Source: Symsagittifera roscoffensis (taxonomy: Eukaryota; Xenacoelomorpha; Acoela; Convolutidae). From it: a DNA stretch of 64,000 bases. Below, piece after piece: positions 10,103 to 22,119 of the stretch; position 1 is the stretch's first letter; each line of letters begins with the position of its first letter. The notes beneath the pieces were generated by a model that saw only the letters and a list, made by a program, of their open reading frames with translations, was not told the DNA's origin and did no database searches. A program made the position numbers and the translations under genes. The stretch covers positions 35,723,436 to 35,787,435 of the forward strand of contig NC_087068.1 of assembly GCF_963678635.1 (NCBI RefSeq), given 5' to 3'.

Positions 10103-10487
10103 ATGGATATCGATGAGGATAATGGGTATTCGTATCCAGAAAAAATGGCAGAAGTTGAAGTTTTGAAAGGCCGTGTTGATTTGAATAAAACCAACTTTCA
10201 GTTGGAGGATAAAGATATCGATAGGCTCAATTTTATTCAATGTGACGAGTTTAACGAAAAAGTCCGATGGTCCAACCCGCATCGGTTAGGCTTATTTTAC
10301 GACAAATTTCTGGAAGCTTTTACATTCCGGACTGTTTTTTACCGAGAAGCAACATATCCGTTTTTCGGTATATACCTGAACATGCCTGGTCACAGTTATA
10401 CAACAATATACTCAATATTTCAAATGTTTTGGTCCATCAAGTTTTTCTTTGGATTTTTATCGGATACAAAACCTATCTTTGGCAAAT
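10103..10487 (+). pseudogene. Duplicated, truncated first coding exon of the BT1-type transporter
   Basis: It encodes MDIDEDNGYSYPEK... through ...FGFLSDTKPIFGK and is nearly identical to 40466-40848. Two amino-acid differences are seen, K for N and I for V. The match ends within the codon after FGK, where the frame runs into a stop (FGKS*), so the splice donor and all later exons are missing here. The presumed splice acceptor upstream (pyrimidine run then CAG at about 10065) is also duplicated. It cannot make a transporter by itself; whether it is transcribed is unknown. Confidence 0.85.
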
Positions 10488-10489
10488 CA

Positions 10490-13400
10490 TAGTAGATCAG
10501 GTCGTAGATTTTCATTCTTACTCTGCAAAAGAAAAAAAAGACAATTTAAATATCGAAAATAACGAAGCGTGAAGAATGCTTGCAAAAAGAGAGCGTGAAA
10601 CTTCACCAACCTCTTGGTCAGTTTTAACACCGAAGAAAGGGCCAAAAATGAAATCTAACAATAACGGAGAAGACTTGGTTGGAGGTAAGTTTTAGCAAAT
10701 TTTCTATGTGCAAAAAACCAGATATTTTTTCCATTAATATTTTTAGCATAAGAAATCCAGCTGAATTTTAAAAAATCGCCCATCTTCATTTTGTGCATTC
10801 AGGAAGCAAAAACATCGAAACTTACAAATATACATTTGAGTTTACTGGATAAATTTAATGTTTTATTCGATTTAATACCGGGCTCAAAAAATTCTGGTGG
10901 TTTCTTAACGTTATGGTCATCAAACTTGAGTCCTGCAAAAAAAACTGCTTCAAGTACAGGTTTTCAATTGTTAAAGTTTGTCAACCTTGATTGGTTTGTT
11001 ATCAACGTTTATGCGAACCCAATTTCATTCCGAGCAACTTTGAATTCCCTGAAATTAAGCATCAGATTTTTACCTTATAAATCGAAACATATCATGATGG
11101 GTGACTTTAATGCGCTGAGTTATGATAATATTAACAGTTCTTCAATACTTAAGTTAACTGATGCACGTATCAAACGATTTACTCAACTCAAAGATCAATT
11201 TCTTGATTGTTTTGGTTTTGTTGATTTTGCACTCAAGAATGATTTTTGTGATTATACACATTATGACAATCAACATAAAAATTTTGCACGCATAGATTAA
11301 GTTTTTATAAAATTCGAAAGAGAGTATGACTCTATGCAAAGCATTCAAATATCAATTTCTGATCATTTGCTCTTACACGTTTTTGTTAAGCCATCTAACT
11401 TGTATCAGCGCGGCCCTAGTTACTGGAAATTAAATGAAGAAATTTTAAATAACAACGCCAGCTTAATTCGTGAAGATCTAAAAAAATTTTACGAAAACGA
11501 ATCACTAAGTAGTTATGAAAACTTTAAGCACAATTTTTGTGACCTTCTGAGGTTTATTCAAGAGAACAAAAAGCGTGTAGACCAGAAAGAACTTAATTTA
11601 TTGAAGTATCACGAAAATGTTTTCAGAGATTGCATTCACAGCGGAAAAGGTCCGAACCCTAATTTGATTGAAAAACATCATTTGGTGCTGGAACATCTTC
11701 AAAAAGTTTCCAAGGAAAAAGATTTTTCAGATTATCGAAAAATTCAGAAAACTCTCAGCTATACATTCGAGGGTGAGCCCAAATTTTGTAGTCAATGGAC
11801 ATCAAAGACCACAATTAACTCAATCAAGCGAATTCAAGTGGATCAGAACGTTTATGATACGGATGAGGATATTCTTAATCAATTTCGAAAGTATTGTTCA
11901 AATATTTTTTCAAATAGTTCTGCAACAGACTCCGATCAACTACTAATGACATTTTTATTAAAAAATAAACTCGAAAAAAAAGAGAATGATGGCTATAATT
12001 ACTTTACACAAGATGAAATTCACTTGGCTATAAATAAATTGAATTTGAAAAGCTCGCCTGGACCAGACGGCCTTTTTTCTGAGCAATATAAGACTTTCAC
12101 GGATGAGTTTTGTTCGATTTTAGCTTAAGTTTTTAATCATTTTGTTCATGGTGGAAAACTTCCAAACAGTTTTTATTTAGCAATAACCAAACTGCTCCCG
12201 AAATCTGAAAATGCCATACCAGTACAAGATTTTCGCCCCATCAGCCTTATGAATACTGACGCGAAAATCTTTGCCCATGTAGTCTGTAATCGAATTAAAA
12301 AAGACCTTTGCCAAGTTGTAAAAAACCATCAGCACGCGTATTTGCCTGGAAGACAAATGCACACAGCAATACGAAAGTTGAAAAAAGCAATTACTCCAGA
12401 ACGATTGGCTACCCGTGGTTCATGTGCTGTAAAATTAGACTTTTCTAAAGCATTTGACAGAGTTGACAGATCACTTCTCATCAAAATTTTAAAAAAGGGT
12501 TAAACCTTGATGAGTTTTCTGTTAGAGCTATTGAAACTTTGTATTTAGACTCAAAAGCAGTAATTGAGATAAATGGTTTTTAATCAGCCAGCTATAAAAT
12601 TCATCGCGGTGTGATACAAGGTTGCCCTCTTTCCGCATTTTTATTCATAGTTTTTATCGAACCCCTTCTTCAATCAATTGAATCTACAGAAGCAATTGAA
12701 GGTTTCGGGTCATTGTGCACCAAACTAGTTTCATATGCAGACGAAATAACTTGCTTTATCAAAATCCGATGTATTGACAGGTTGTTTCGCTTAATCGATA
12801 TATTTTGCAAACAAACTCAAATGATTATTAACATAAGTAAAAGTGAAGTGCTTTCCATACCTGATTTATCACCCTATAAAACAGTCAAGGAAACAAAAAT
12901 ACTTGGTGTCTTGTTTTACACTTCCCAAAAAATTGAAAATATTGAACTATTGTTGAGTTCTCAAATTCAAAAACATCGCGGGTTAGTTTCACTAAGTAAA
13001 TCTTTGAGGGCCAAATCATTAACACTGTCAGTTTATGTTCTCCCTAAATTTTTTCATTTGGCTCGTCATACTACAGTTAACTTGATACTGTTAGTAAAAG
13101 CCAAGAATTATTAAATACAGAATTGAAAAAATCAAGCAGACTCGACATAAGAAAAGAAGTTTTATATCACCCCATCTTAGTGGTGGGATAGGCTTACCAT
13201 GCCTACAACTTAAACTTTTTAGTATGAAACATATCAATTTCTTTGCTTCTGATATGCCAGATCAAAATAGTTTATTACCAACAGATTTTATTTTACCGAA
13301 AGAATTCAAAAATCTGTTGAGAAAAACGAACATCTCTAATGAAATAAGTTCAAGTGATTTTGCAATATTTTCAAGCAGTACCAATAGCCGTTTAATTATA

Positions 13401-14270
13401 ACAATACAGACAAAATCGCGAGATGTTTATAATTTCTGCTTACAAAACTGTAGTTTTCATCGAGCTGCGATTTCCCGCTTGAGTTTTGCAGCAAACCGTT
13501 ACCTCTGTTCAGAAGAAGAATTGATTAAATTTACAGACAAAGTTTGGAAAAATTCAATGCTTGATGTATGGGAAAAAAACTTTCTTTATAAATTTGCATA
13601 CGCTGTTTTTAAAGATCGAGAAAAGCGGTGGTTTTTAGTTCTCGAGAATGCCCCCAAATGTTTCTATTGTAATTTAGAATGCGAAACATTCGAACACCTA
13701 ATTTTCAGTTGTCCCTCGCTACAACCTTCAAGAAACATATTACAGATTAACAATTGGCGTGACGTTTTTGTATCAACCAACATTGCAAGACTTAAGTATG
13801 TTGTTTCGGTTATTCGTGGTGCATATTCAAAATCATCGACGTCATGGAAAATCAACTTGCAAACACTTGTGTCGTGGGAAGTATGGAAAATAAGAAATAC
13901 AAATTTCTCCATCTGATATAAACTACAAGGATATGGAAGACTTCAGCAACAAACCATCCGGTAAAAGTAATGTCAATTGAACAAAAACTGCTAAGAAGTA
14001 GAAAGTAGATATATCAAGCGTACCAGGATACTCTGTATCCGGTACTAAAAATGTATTTTGAGCACAAGTCACAGAAAGAATGAAAACAGTTTGCCGATTA
14101 GGACACCTAATATCCGTTTGAACAAAAAATGTACAGAAACAGTTCAGAAACTAAGGTTACTAACTCGAGTTGTTTTCGACAAATATGATGTTATTTGATG
14201 TACATATTGATTATGAAACTCTCAACTAAAAAAAATTAATTTACAATTTGAAAAAAAAACAAACAAAAAA
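10490..14270 (+). mobile_element. APE-type LINE, family B copy 1 (decayed)
   Basis: It begins where the exon duplicate ends and closes with a 3' UTR shared with copy 2 (14090-14260), then an A-rich tail. The short stretch 10500-10700 may be the end of ORF1 and the inter-ORF region. The body is the ORF2 relic at 10791-13916. Confidence 0.8.
10791..13916 (+). pseudogene. LINE ORF2 relic, family B copy 1 (endonuclease, reverse transcriptase, Cys-rich tail)
   Basis: An APE-type endonuclease opens the frame (CIQEAKTSKL near 10791, MGDFNALSYDN near 11096, SDHLLLHV near 11350). Reverse transcriptase motifs follow: SSPGPDG near 12054, LDFSKAFDRVD near 12437, GCPLSAFLF near 12621 and YADE at 12734-12745, where the family's YADD has lost its second Asp. 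A Cys/His cluster (CFYCNLECETFEHLIFSC) sits near 13660. The order is that of the L1/Tx1-like group. A stop splits the endonuclease (11298), others fall near 12126 and 12501, and a frameshift is near 13090, so this copy is dead. Confidence 0.85.
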
Positions 14271-14424
14271 ACAAAAATTCGCAACTTGCAAAAAAAAGGC
14301 ACGTGCAATATAGTTGATGTTTTTGCCTTCTGAGTTCTACATTTTGAAAGAGAAAAATCTGATTTTTTTTCAAGTATATTTCCGGATGAGGGCGTTTTTG
14401 CCCCCCATTGAGTAAAACCAAGCC

Positions 14425-15428
14425 ATGAGTCAACAACAATTGACGGAATCTCAGCTACCAATTACTCATGAAGTGCTGATTGAAACGGAGACAAAATTCA
14501 GAAATGCGCTAACAGTAAACAAATCGACGACAGAAACAAAACAGATCCAAATAATCAAAATCATCCCCACATTCTCGAGAGAAATTGTAAAGTCAGCTGA
14601 AAATCTGTCGCAGGCATATCAAAGTTGTGCTTCCGATATTCTTGAACAATTCCCCACAACAATGCAGTAGAAGATGACAATCTCAAAAACAATAACTGTG
14701 ACGAAAGATGACTGCAAACTTCATACACTGACAGTTATTGCTCCCCCGAAGCAGAGCAATTCATAACTAGCATCAAAAGCGAAGGAATCATTTTACTTAA
14801 CAGGACGGTATTTCCCATGGGATGCTTTCCAAAGTCTCATATACCCAAAAACATTTACCCTAAACTAGCAAAAATCAAATTGTCGAATTTGCCTTATGTA
14901 TTCAACGATATCGAAGCGAAATTAATTCTCCAATTGCCAGAAGACATAATTCATAGCCCCATATTCCAACGTGAGACCTGTATCGTAACTGAAACGGGTC
15001 AGTATGTTTACACCGGAAGAGCAATTTTAGAAGTTAAAATACAAAACGAAGAACAAGAGAAGAAGCTGAAGGACTGGTCTTACAAATCGAGAATGGATGG
15101 CTTCAAAATGTGGGAAGGTGTAGAAATCTCGTTTCACATACATTCACTAATTGAATGTCAAAAATGCAAGATGTCTAAACGCCAAGAAAAAAGTCATCAC
15201 GATGATTGGTGCAACATAGGGAACCAAATAACCAATAATCCAAATAATCAGTACCCACAAAAACCAAGCTGCAATATTGCCAGCGACAAGAAAAACGATG
15301 ATGAAACAACAAGCGATGAAACAACAAGTTTTTTACCGAATATGAAGAAGATAAGAATGTCGAAACACCACCATCTAGAAACACCACCAGCATCAGATTT
15401 TTACCTAATAAATCGAAAATTACCATGA
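14425..15428 (+). pseudogene. LINE ORF1 (Gag-like, one CCHC-type finger), family B copy 2
   Basis: The first piece (14425-14670, MSQQQLTESQLPITHE...) ends at a stop; the main piece runs 14817-15428. The latter has an RNA-binding-like region (KIKLSNLPYVF..., ILEVKIQNEEQEKKLKDW) and a Cys/His cluster ECQKCKMSKRQEKSHHDDWC near 15155, resembling a nucleocapsid finger with wide spacing. ORF1 proteins of L1/Tx1 elements bind the element RNA. Two frame breaks disable it. Its end (SDFYLINRKLP) is really the endonuclease text SIRFLPYKSK of copy 1 read in another frame, which marks a deletion joint near 15395. Confidence 0.75.
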
Positions 15429-18233
15429 TGGGTGATTTTAATGCGCTGAGTTATGACAATATTAACAGTTCTTCAATACTTAAGTTAAATGATGCACGTA
15501 TCAAACGATTTACCCAACTCAAAGAACAAATTCTTGATTATTTTGGTTTTGTTAATTTTGCACTCAAGAATGATTTTTGTGGTTATACACATTATGACAA
15601 ACAACATAAAACTTTTGCGCGCATAGATTATGTTTTTATGAAATTCGAAACAGAGTATGACTCTATGCAAAGCACTCAAATATCAATTTCTGATCATTTG
15701 CTCTTACACGTTTTGTTTAAGCCATCTAACTTGTATCAGCGCGGCCCTAGTTACTGGAAATTAAAAGAAGAAATTTTAAATAACAACGCCAGCTTAATTC
15801 GTGAAGATCTAAAAAAATTTTTTGAAAATGAATCACCAAGTAGTTACGAAAACTTAAAGCACATTTTTCGTGACTTTCTGATGTTTATTCAAGAGAACAA
15901 AAAGCTTGTAGATCAGAAAGAACTTAACATATTGAAGTATCACGAAAATGTTCTCAGAGATTGCATTCACAGAGGAAAAGGTCCGAACCCTAGTTTGATT
16001 GAAAAATATCTCTTGGTGCTGGAACAACTTCAAAAAGTTTCCAAGGAAAATTTTTTTTCAGATTATCGAGAAATTCAGCAAACTCTCAGCTATACGTTTG
16101 AGGGTGTGCCCAAATTTTGTAGTAAATGGACCTCAAAGAACACAATTAACTCAATCAAGTGAATTCAAGTGGATCAGAACGTTTATCATACGGATGGGGA
16201 TATTCTTAATCAATTTCGAATTTATTTTTCAAATATTTTTTCAAATGGTTCTACAACAGACTCCGATCAACTATTAATGACATTTTTATCAAAAATTAAA
16301 CTCGAAAATAATGAGAATGATGGCTATAATTACTTTACAGAAGATGAAATTCACTAGGTTATAAACAAATTGATTTTGAAAAGCTCGCCTAGACCAGACG
16401 GCCTTATATCTCATCTATATAAGACTTTCACGTATGAGTTTTGTTCAATTTTAGCTAGAGTTTTTAATCATTTTGTTCATGGTGGAAAACTTCCAAACAG
16501 TTTTTTATTTAGCAATAATCAAACTGCTCCCGAAATCTGAAAATGCAATAGCAGTACAAGATTTTTGCCCCATCAGCCTCATGAATACTGACGCGAAAAT
16601 TTTTGCCCATGTAGTCTGTAATCGAATTAAAAAAGACCTTTGCAAAGTTGTAAAAAACCATCAGCACGCGTATTTGCCTGGAAGACAAATGCACACAGCA
16701 ATACGAAAGTTGAAAAGAGCAAATACTCCAGAACGATTGGCTACCCGTGGTTCATGTGCTGTGAAATTAGACTTGTCTAAAGCATTTGACAGAGTTGACA
16801 GATCACTTCTCATCAAAATTTTGAAAGGGTTAAACCTTGATGAGTTTTCAGTTAGAGCTATTGAAACTTTGTATTTAGACTCAAAAGCAGTAATTGAGAT
16901 GAATGGTTTCTTATCAGCCAGCTATAAAATTCATTGCGGTCTGAGACAAGGTTGCCCTCTTTCCGCATTTTTATTCATAGTTTTTATCGAACCCCTTCTT
17001 CAAGCAATTGAATCTGCCGAAGCAATTGAAGGTTTCGGGTCTTTGTGCCCCAAACTAGTTTCATATGCAGACGACATAACTTGCTTTATCAAAATCCGAT
17101 GTATTGACAGGTTTTTTTGCTTAACCGATATATTTTGCAAACAAACTCAAATGATTATTAACATAAGTAAAAGTGAAGTGCTTTCCATACCTGATTTATC
17201 ACCCTATAAAACAGCCAAAAAAACAAAAATACTCGGTGTCATATTTTACACTTCTCAAAAAGTTGAAAATAATGAACGATTGTTGAGTTCTCAAATTCAA
17301 AAACATCGCGGGTTAATTTCACTAAGTAAATCTTTGAGGGCCAAGTCATTAACACTGTCAGTTTGTGTTCTCCCTAAATTTTTTCATTTGGCTCGTCATA
17401 CTACAGTTAACTTGGATACTGACAGTACATGTCAAGATTTATTAAGTACAAAATTGAAAAAATCAAGCAGACTCGACATAAGGAAAGAAGTTTTATATCA
17501 CCCCATCTTAGATGGTGGGGTAGGCTTACCATGCCTACAACTTGAACTTTTTAGTCTGAAAATTATCGATTTCTTTGCTTCTGATATGTCAGATCAAAAT
17601 AGTTTGCTACCAACAGAATTTATTTTGCCGAAAGAATTCAAAACATTTGTTGAAAATACGAACATCTCTATTGAAATAAGTTCGAGTGATTTTGCAATAA
17701 TTTCAAACATTACCAATATCCGTTTAATTATAACAATACAGACAAAATCGCGAGATGTTTATTATTTCTGCTTAAAAAACTGTAGCTTTTATCGAGCTGC
17801 AATTTTGCGCTTGTGTTTTGCTGCAAACCGTTACCTCTGTTCAGATGATGAATTGATTAAATTTACAGGCAAACTTTAGAAAAATTCAATGTTTGATGTA
17901 TGGAAAAAAAACTTTCTTTATAAATTTGCGTACGCTGTTTTTAAAGATCGAGAAAAGCGGTGGTTTTTATTTCTTGAGAGTGCCCCCAAATTTTTCTATT
18001 GTAATTTAGAATGCGAAACGTTCGAAAACCTAATTTTCAGTTGTCCCTCGCTACAACCTTCAAGAGACAAATTACAGATTAAAAATTGGCGTGATGTTTT
18101 TGTATCAACCAACATTGCAAGGCTTAAGTATGTTGTTGCGGTTATTCGTGGTGCATATTCAAAATCATCGACGTCATGGAAAATCAACTTGCAAACATTT
18201 GTCCATTTATGTCATGGGAAGTATGGAAGATAA
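15425..18233 (+). pseudogene. LINE ORF2, family B copy 2 (N-terminally deleted; reverse transcriptase largely open)
   Basis: The endonuclease begins only at its middle (MGDFNALSYDN at 15425). The first half present in copy 1 is deleted. After a stop at 16160 and a damaged linker, a 468-codon frame at 16473-17879 holds an intact-looking reverse transcriptase core: LDLSKAFDRVD, GLRQGCPLSAF and SYADDIT, with the catalytic YADD at 17064-17075 (residue 198 of that frame). The C-terminal Cys cluster follows in 17889-18233 after another stop. Relative to copy 1 this copy keeps the catalytic Asp pair, so it is the better reference for the family. Confidence 0.85.
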
Positions 18234-18689
18234 AAAATACAAATTGCTCCTTCTGATATAAACTATAAGGATATGTTAGACTTCAGCAACAAACCAGGAT
18301 ACCCGGTATCCGGTAAAAGTAATGTCAATTGAACAAAAACTGCTAAGAAGTAGAAGGTAGATATATCAATCGTACAAAGATACTCTGTATCCGGTACTAA
18401 AAATGTATTTTAAGCACAAGTCACAGAAAGTATAAATACAGTTTACCGATCAGGACACCCAGTATCCGTTTGAACGAAAAATGTACAGAAACAGTTCAGA
18501 AACTATAAACTATCTAGACGAGCTCTCAACAATTTAGAATGTGTTTCATGTGTGTACAATTAGGTTACTAACTCGATGAGTTGTTTTCGACAATTATGAT
18601 GTTATTTGATGTACATATTGATTATGAAACTCTCAACTAAAAAAATTTAATTTACAGTTTCCAAAAAAAAACTTTTTTGCTACATACGT

Positions 18690-18800
18690 TTTTTTATTCA
18701 CTTGGATGGGAGAACTTGATATTTTTGCCTTCTGATTGCTGCATTTTGAAAGAAAAGATCTAGTTTTTTTGAAGATGTTTTTTGCACCCCATCATTTCTG
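18690..18800 (+). repeat. 5' UTR fragment of LINE family B
   Basis: TTTTTGCCTTCTGATTGCTG, CATTTTGAAAGAAAAGATCTAG and GCACCCCATCATT repeat the 5' UTR seen at 14318-14410 and 22130-22230, directly after the 3' tail of copy 2. Only about 100 bp remains before unrelated sequence starts. Confidence 0.7.
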
Positions 18801-18989
18801 TTTTTGCGTTGCCCAAACTTAGAATGATTACAGATAGATCAAAATTTTGGAAATTGTGACAACTATGTCTGAAAAATTCTAACTAATACTGACCAATCAA
18901 TTTTCCAATTGTGTTTTAAATAAATAATTGAGTGATCTTCACTATTTTTTTCTTTAGTTTTTCCGGAAACTTTCAGTTTTTTTCTTCAA

Positions 18990-20011
18990 TCAACAGATTT
19001 TCTAATTACGGGAATTTTTTCAAACCTGACAATCAGTTATTTTTGAGTTTTTTTGCTCCCGTATTCTAAATTCTTCGCTTGTGTTGAAAACCCTTGTCCC
19101 ACTAGTAGGTATAGCCTCTGGCCTGAACAGTAATTGCCCTTAATCCGCAAATAGGTATAGCTTGTGGCGTGTTTCAGTGTGATATATTTTTTTAGCTCAG
19201 CATTAACATCTACTTGCTGCTTGCCACAATCAAGCAAACGCGGCCCTAATGGTGAGTCTCTAATGAGATTTTCTTCAATCCTCGTTGCTAACTTCCCCAT
19301 GGTTTGGCCGATATCGGTAGTGTTATTTGCCTCGATGTTGCGTTGTCAAGGGGGTGTAAGTCTTCGAACCCATTCTCAAATTTCTGCTTTGATGCTGTAG
19401 TCTCAAAAACTTTCCTGCCCCCAATGATCTTGTTCCGAGTTTTAGAAACTGCCCTACCTGACATGTTTTCCGGATCTGAATACTCAATACATTGTTTTTT
19501 TCTGCTGTGTTTTGTCAAAGTGTTCACACTTTGAGACACTTCTAAAACAATGATGGACTGTTCCTTTAGCAACATTTCACTTGTACTGCAAATTAAGAAC
19601 TGTTATGGTATCAGTGAGTTTCTGGGGCAATCCACATGCGGCAATTTTTTTTCTTAAAAGTGTCACATTCTACCACTGTAGCCTGATATGTCAGCTTTTT
19701 TTTGACAAACAGGGCACTATCCGCTCTTAGTTTCATTTAGCAACGTCAACTTTGGTAGTTTGTTTCATTAATATAGGTTCCTACTCTTCTAGCCACAGAT
19801 TGGCTAGCTTTACTGCATGGGAAGCACCCATTGATAAAGTGTCAGTTCGAACAATCCACAAACCGTTACATGTAAATGTGCCTTACTCATAGCAAAAATG
19901 GGCAGTTTTTTTTAGTTTTGTCGTAGATTGGTTTGCTTCTACATTCTTCTCATGGCTTCTTCTGCATCTTCCTTGAGTTAGACATTAGTTTTCAAACTTC
20001 TTGCAAATAAC
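18990..20011. repeat. Unidentified segment present twice, copy 1 (shorter)
   Basis: It matches 23455-25041 with two large gaps. The - strand shows protein-like stretches shared by both copies, for example MGKLATRIEENL with RLLDCGKQQVDVNAEL (near 19300-19195) and LLKEQSIIVLEVSQ (near 19575). I do not recognise the protein. It may be an exon-containing gene relic or a transposon part. No intact frame exceeds about 95 codons. Confidence 0.75.
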
Positions 20012-22119
20012 CAAAATCATAAAGAGGGAGTAAATGTATTCATGTATTTGCAACTTCAAAATAGTACGGCGTTCTATTTGTGTCAAATGATTCCTTTTCT
20101 ACTTTGTTTTAATAGTTCAAGCATTTTGCCAAGGAGGAAGGGTTTGACTTTTAATGGTCCAGTTACAAGTCAAACACGGCTTAATTAAGCGTACTAGTAA
20201 AATTTCAGTTTCCTTGCTTGTTTAACATGATTTGCTTCAACGACGGTTGGCGGTGTATACAATTTAATTTCCTTGACAAAAAGAGAACTTCTCATTGCAG
20301 CTCCTAATGAGAATTGTCAATCAATCAATTTTTCACGTGAATTACTTATGAAGCTTGAATAAAAACACGCCTTCACTATCTTTATGACAAAAACTAACTC
20401 ATAGAAAATGATTTGTGGCTTACCTTCAAAATCAAATTTAGCTGCAGGTGCCTTCGAAATTTGTAGAAGTCAGCAGGTTTTCGACAAACTTTTACCGCAT
20501 GCTGCAGTTTCATATCAGCGTATAGGCTGCTTTAATACTGCTGCTCAGCAAATTTTAACTGGTATTTAATAATTAACTATGTGAAAAATAAGGACAGCCG
20601 GTTGCTTTGCAACTAGTACAAAATGTTCAGACTACGCCATTTGTTGCAGTGAATTTCAATTTAAGGAAAAAAGTTTGAATACCACATTTTTTCCAGAAAG
20701 ATTATTGAATTTTGATCCAAATTATCAGTTGCTTTTTTTAGCTAAAGGGATAAGTTTTAAGGGGGCACAATGCAGTAAAAATTACATGTTGATTAGAAAT
20801 TCAGTCGTGGGTGAAAAAAGTTTAAAAAATTGAAAAGTTAGCCCAACCAACTTTTCTCTACACTGAAATAAATTTTCATCGTTTCTTTTGCAAAAAGGAA
20901 TCACGTCTGAAAGGGCTTTGATATGATATTACATACGCTCAACATAAAACTGATAAAATAACGCACCGTACTCAATTATAATTGCCGACTAGTCCATTAG
21001 AATAGTTTAAGACCTTCTGATTTTCTTTCTGATCATGTTGCCAGTCCTCCGAGCGTAGTCGAAAAAAAGAACTAATCCCTCTTCTTTCACAAAAGAAACT
21101 AACCTGAATGGCTGACTCAGCACACAGGACGAAAAGATCATGGCTGAACATATCCGGCCCATCAACAGCAGGCCGGGATTCGTTGTTTCGAAGATATTCA
21201 AACGCCTCATCAAGAGCTTGCCCATTATCTAAGCAAAATATGCGCGTGTTTTTCAGAAAAAAAACAATGCATGAGAAAAAGAAGAAAGCACTTACTGTCG
21301 CACAACGCCAGAAGGCTCCTTATTTTAACGTCCATTCAGTTATGGTTTTATCATGACTAATCTAAAAATGCTTCTGCAACTACTCATCAAGAACCAAGAT
21401 AGTACAACTTTTTAAATAAGAGCCACAAATTTCAAGGTGAACAAAGTTGCATCAAGCGTCCTTGGCCGTGTTGGCCAGTTAGTTTTTACCGTATTCTTTG
21501 GTTTTTAGGTTTTTAAAGCAATTTATACTCTGATACTGTAATTAACCATGCTTGTCACAACACATGCGAAATTAAGTGATTGGGAATTTTAACAAAAACA
21601 TAATGATTTGACCTGGGATCTGGTTCTTTGAATTCAATCTTAACAAGTTGGGATGATGATTTTACACAAGAGAATAATTTATCGAACACATGAAAATTGT
21701 AAAATGAACAAAGGTTTTCGCTCAATTTTAGCGCATCTTCAGATTAAAAAATTTAACTAACATTTACAGTTGTGATAAAAATTCATGAAAATGTCAAACA
21801 GATAAATCGTACAAACATATGAATTTATTACATAACATCTAATAAGCAATCGATTTTAAAAATTCCTGTTAATTGAGGTCAGTTAATTGGTGGTGATGTG
21901 ATTATTTGAGAAACACTTAAATTCAAACAGATTCCTTTCGCTCCAAACAGAGGATGCGAGATTTGCGAGCAAGGCTTTACGGTGAACTATTGAAAAGAAA
22001 AATTAATTTCAATAATATGTGAAAATATTGGTAACAAACAATTTTTTAAACACTGACATGTTTGAATAGCACTTGAATCAGCATCGAAAATTTGTGTATG
22101 AAAAGGTGAATAAGAAGAT
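20012..22119. other. Non-coding stretch without recognised genes
   Basis: No frame with recognisable protein features is visible. The phrase AGCCGGTTGCTTTGCAA near 20596 recurs as AGCCGGTTGCTGTGCAA near 41747, so at least 20590-20900 belongs to a dispersed repeat. The two short opposing frames around 21007-21356 have no family signal. Confidence 0.5.

Larger units (their letters stand above)
7870..10487 (+). repeat. Segmental duplication, copy 1 (retroelement 3' part plus transporter exon 1)
   Basis: This block matches 38016-40850 in the same orientation. The first part (to about 8636) differs at several percent of positions and by indels. The part from about 8641 to 10487 differs at only about 1%. 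Similarity stops abruptly at 10487/40848, inside the coding exon and 26 bp before its splice donor. Confidence 0.9.
14310..18680 (+). mobile_element. APE-type LINE, family B copy 2, almost full length but internally deleted
   Basis: The 5' UTR (TTTTTGCCTTCTGA near 14318, CCCCCCATTGAG near 14400) matches that of copy 3 at 22130-22230. ORF1 spans 14425-15400, ORF2 spans 15425-18233, and the 3' UTR up to an A-rich tail near 18665 matches copy 1. It starts within about 50 bp of the 3' tail of copy 1, so the two lie head to tail. Confidence 0.85.

Noticed and set aside
10267-10572. 101-codon frame overlapping the duplicated exon in another phase
   Set aside because: The other phase matches a spliced transporter protein; this one exists only as an overlap and recurs at 40630-40878 for the same reason.
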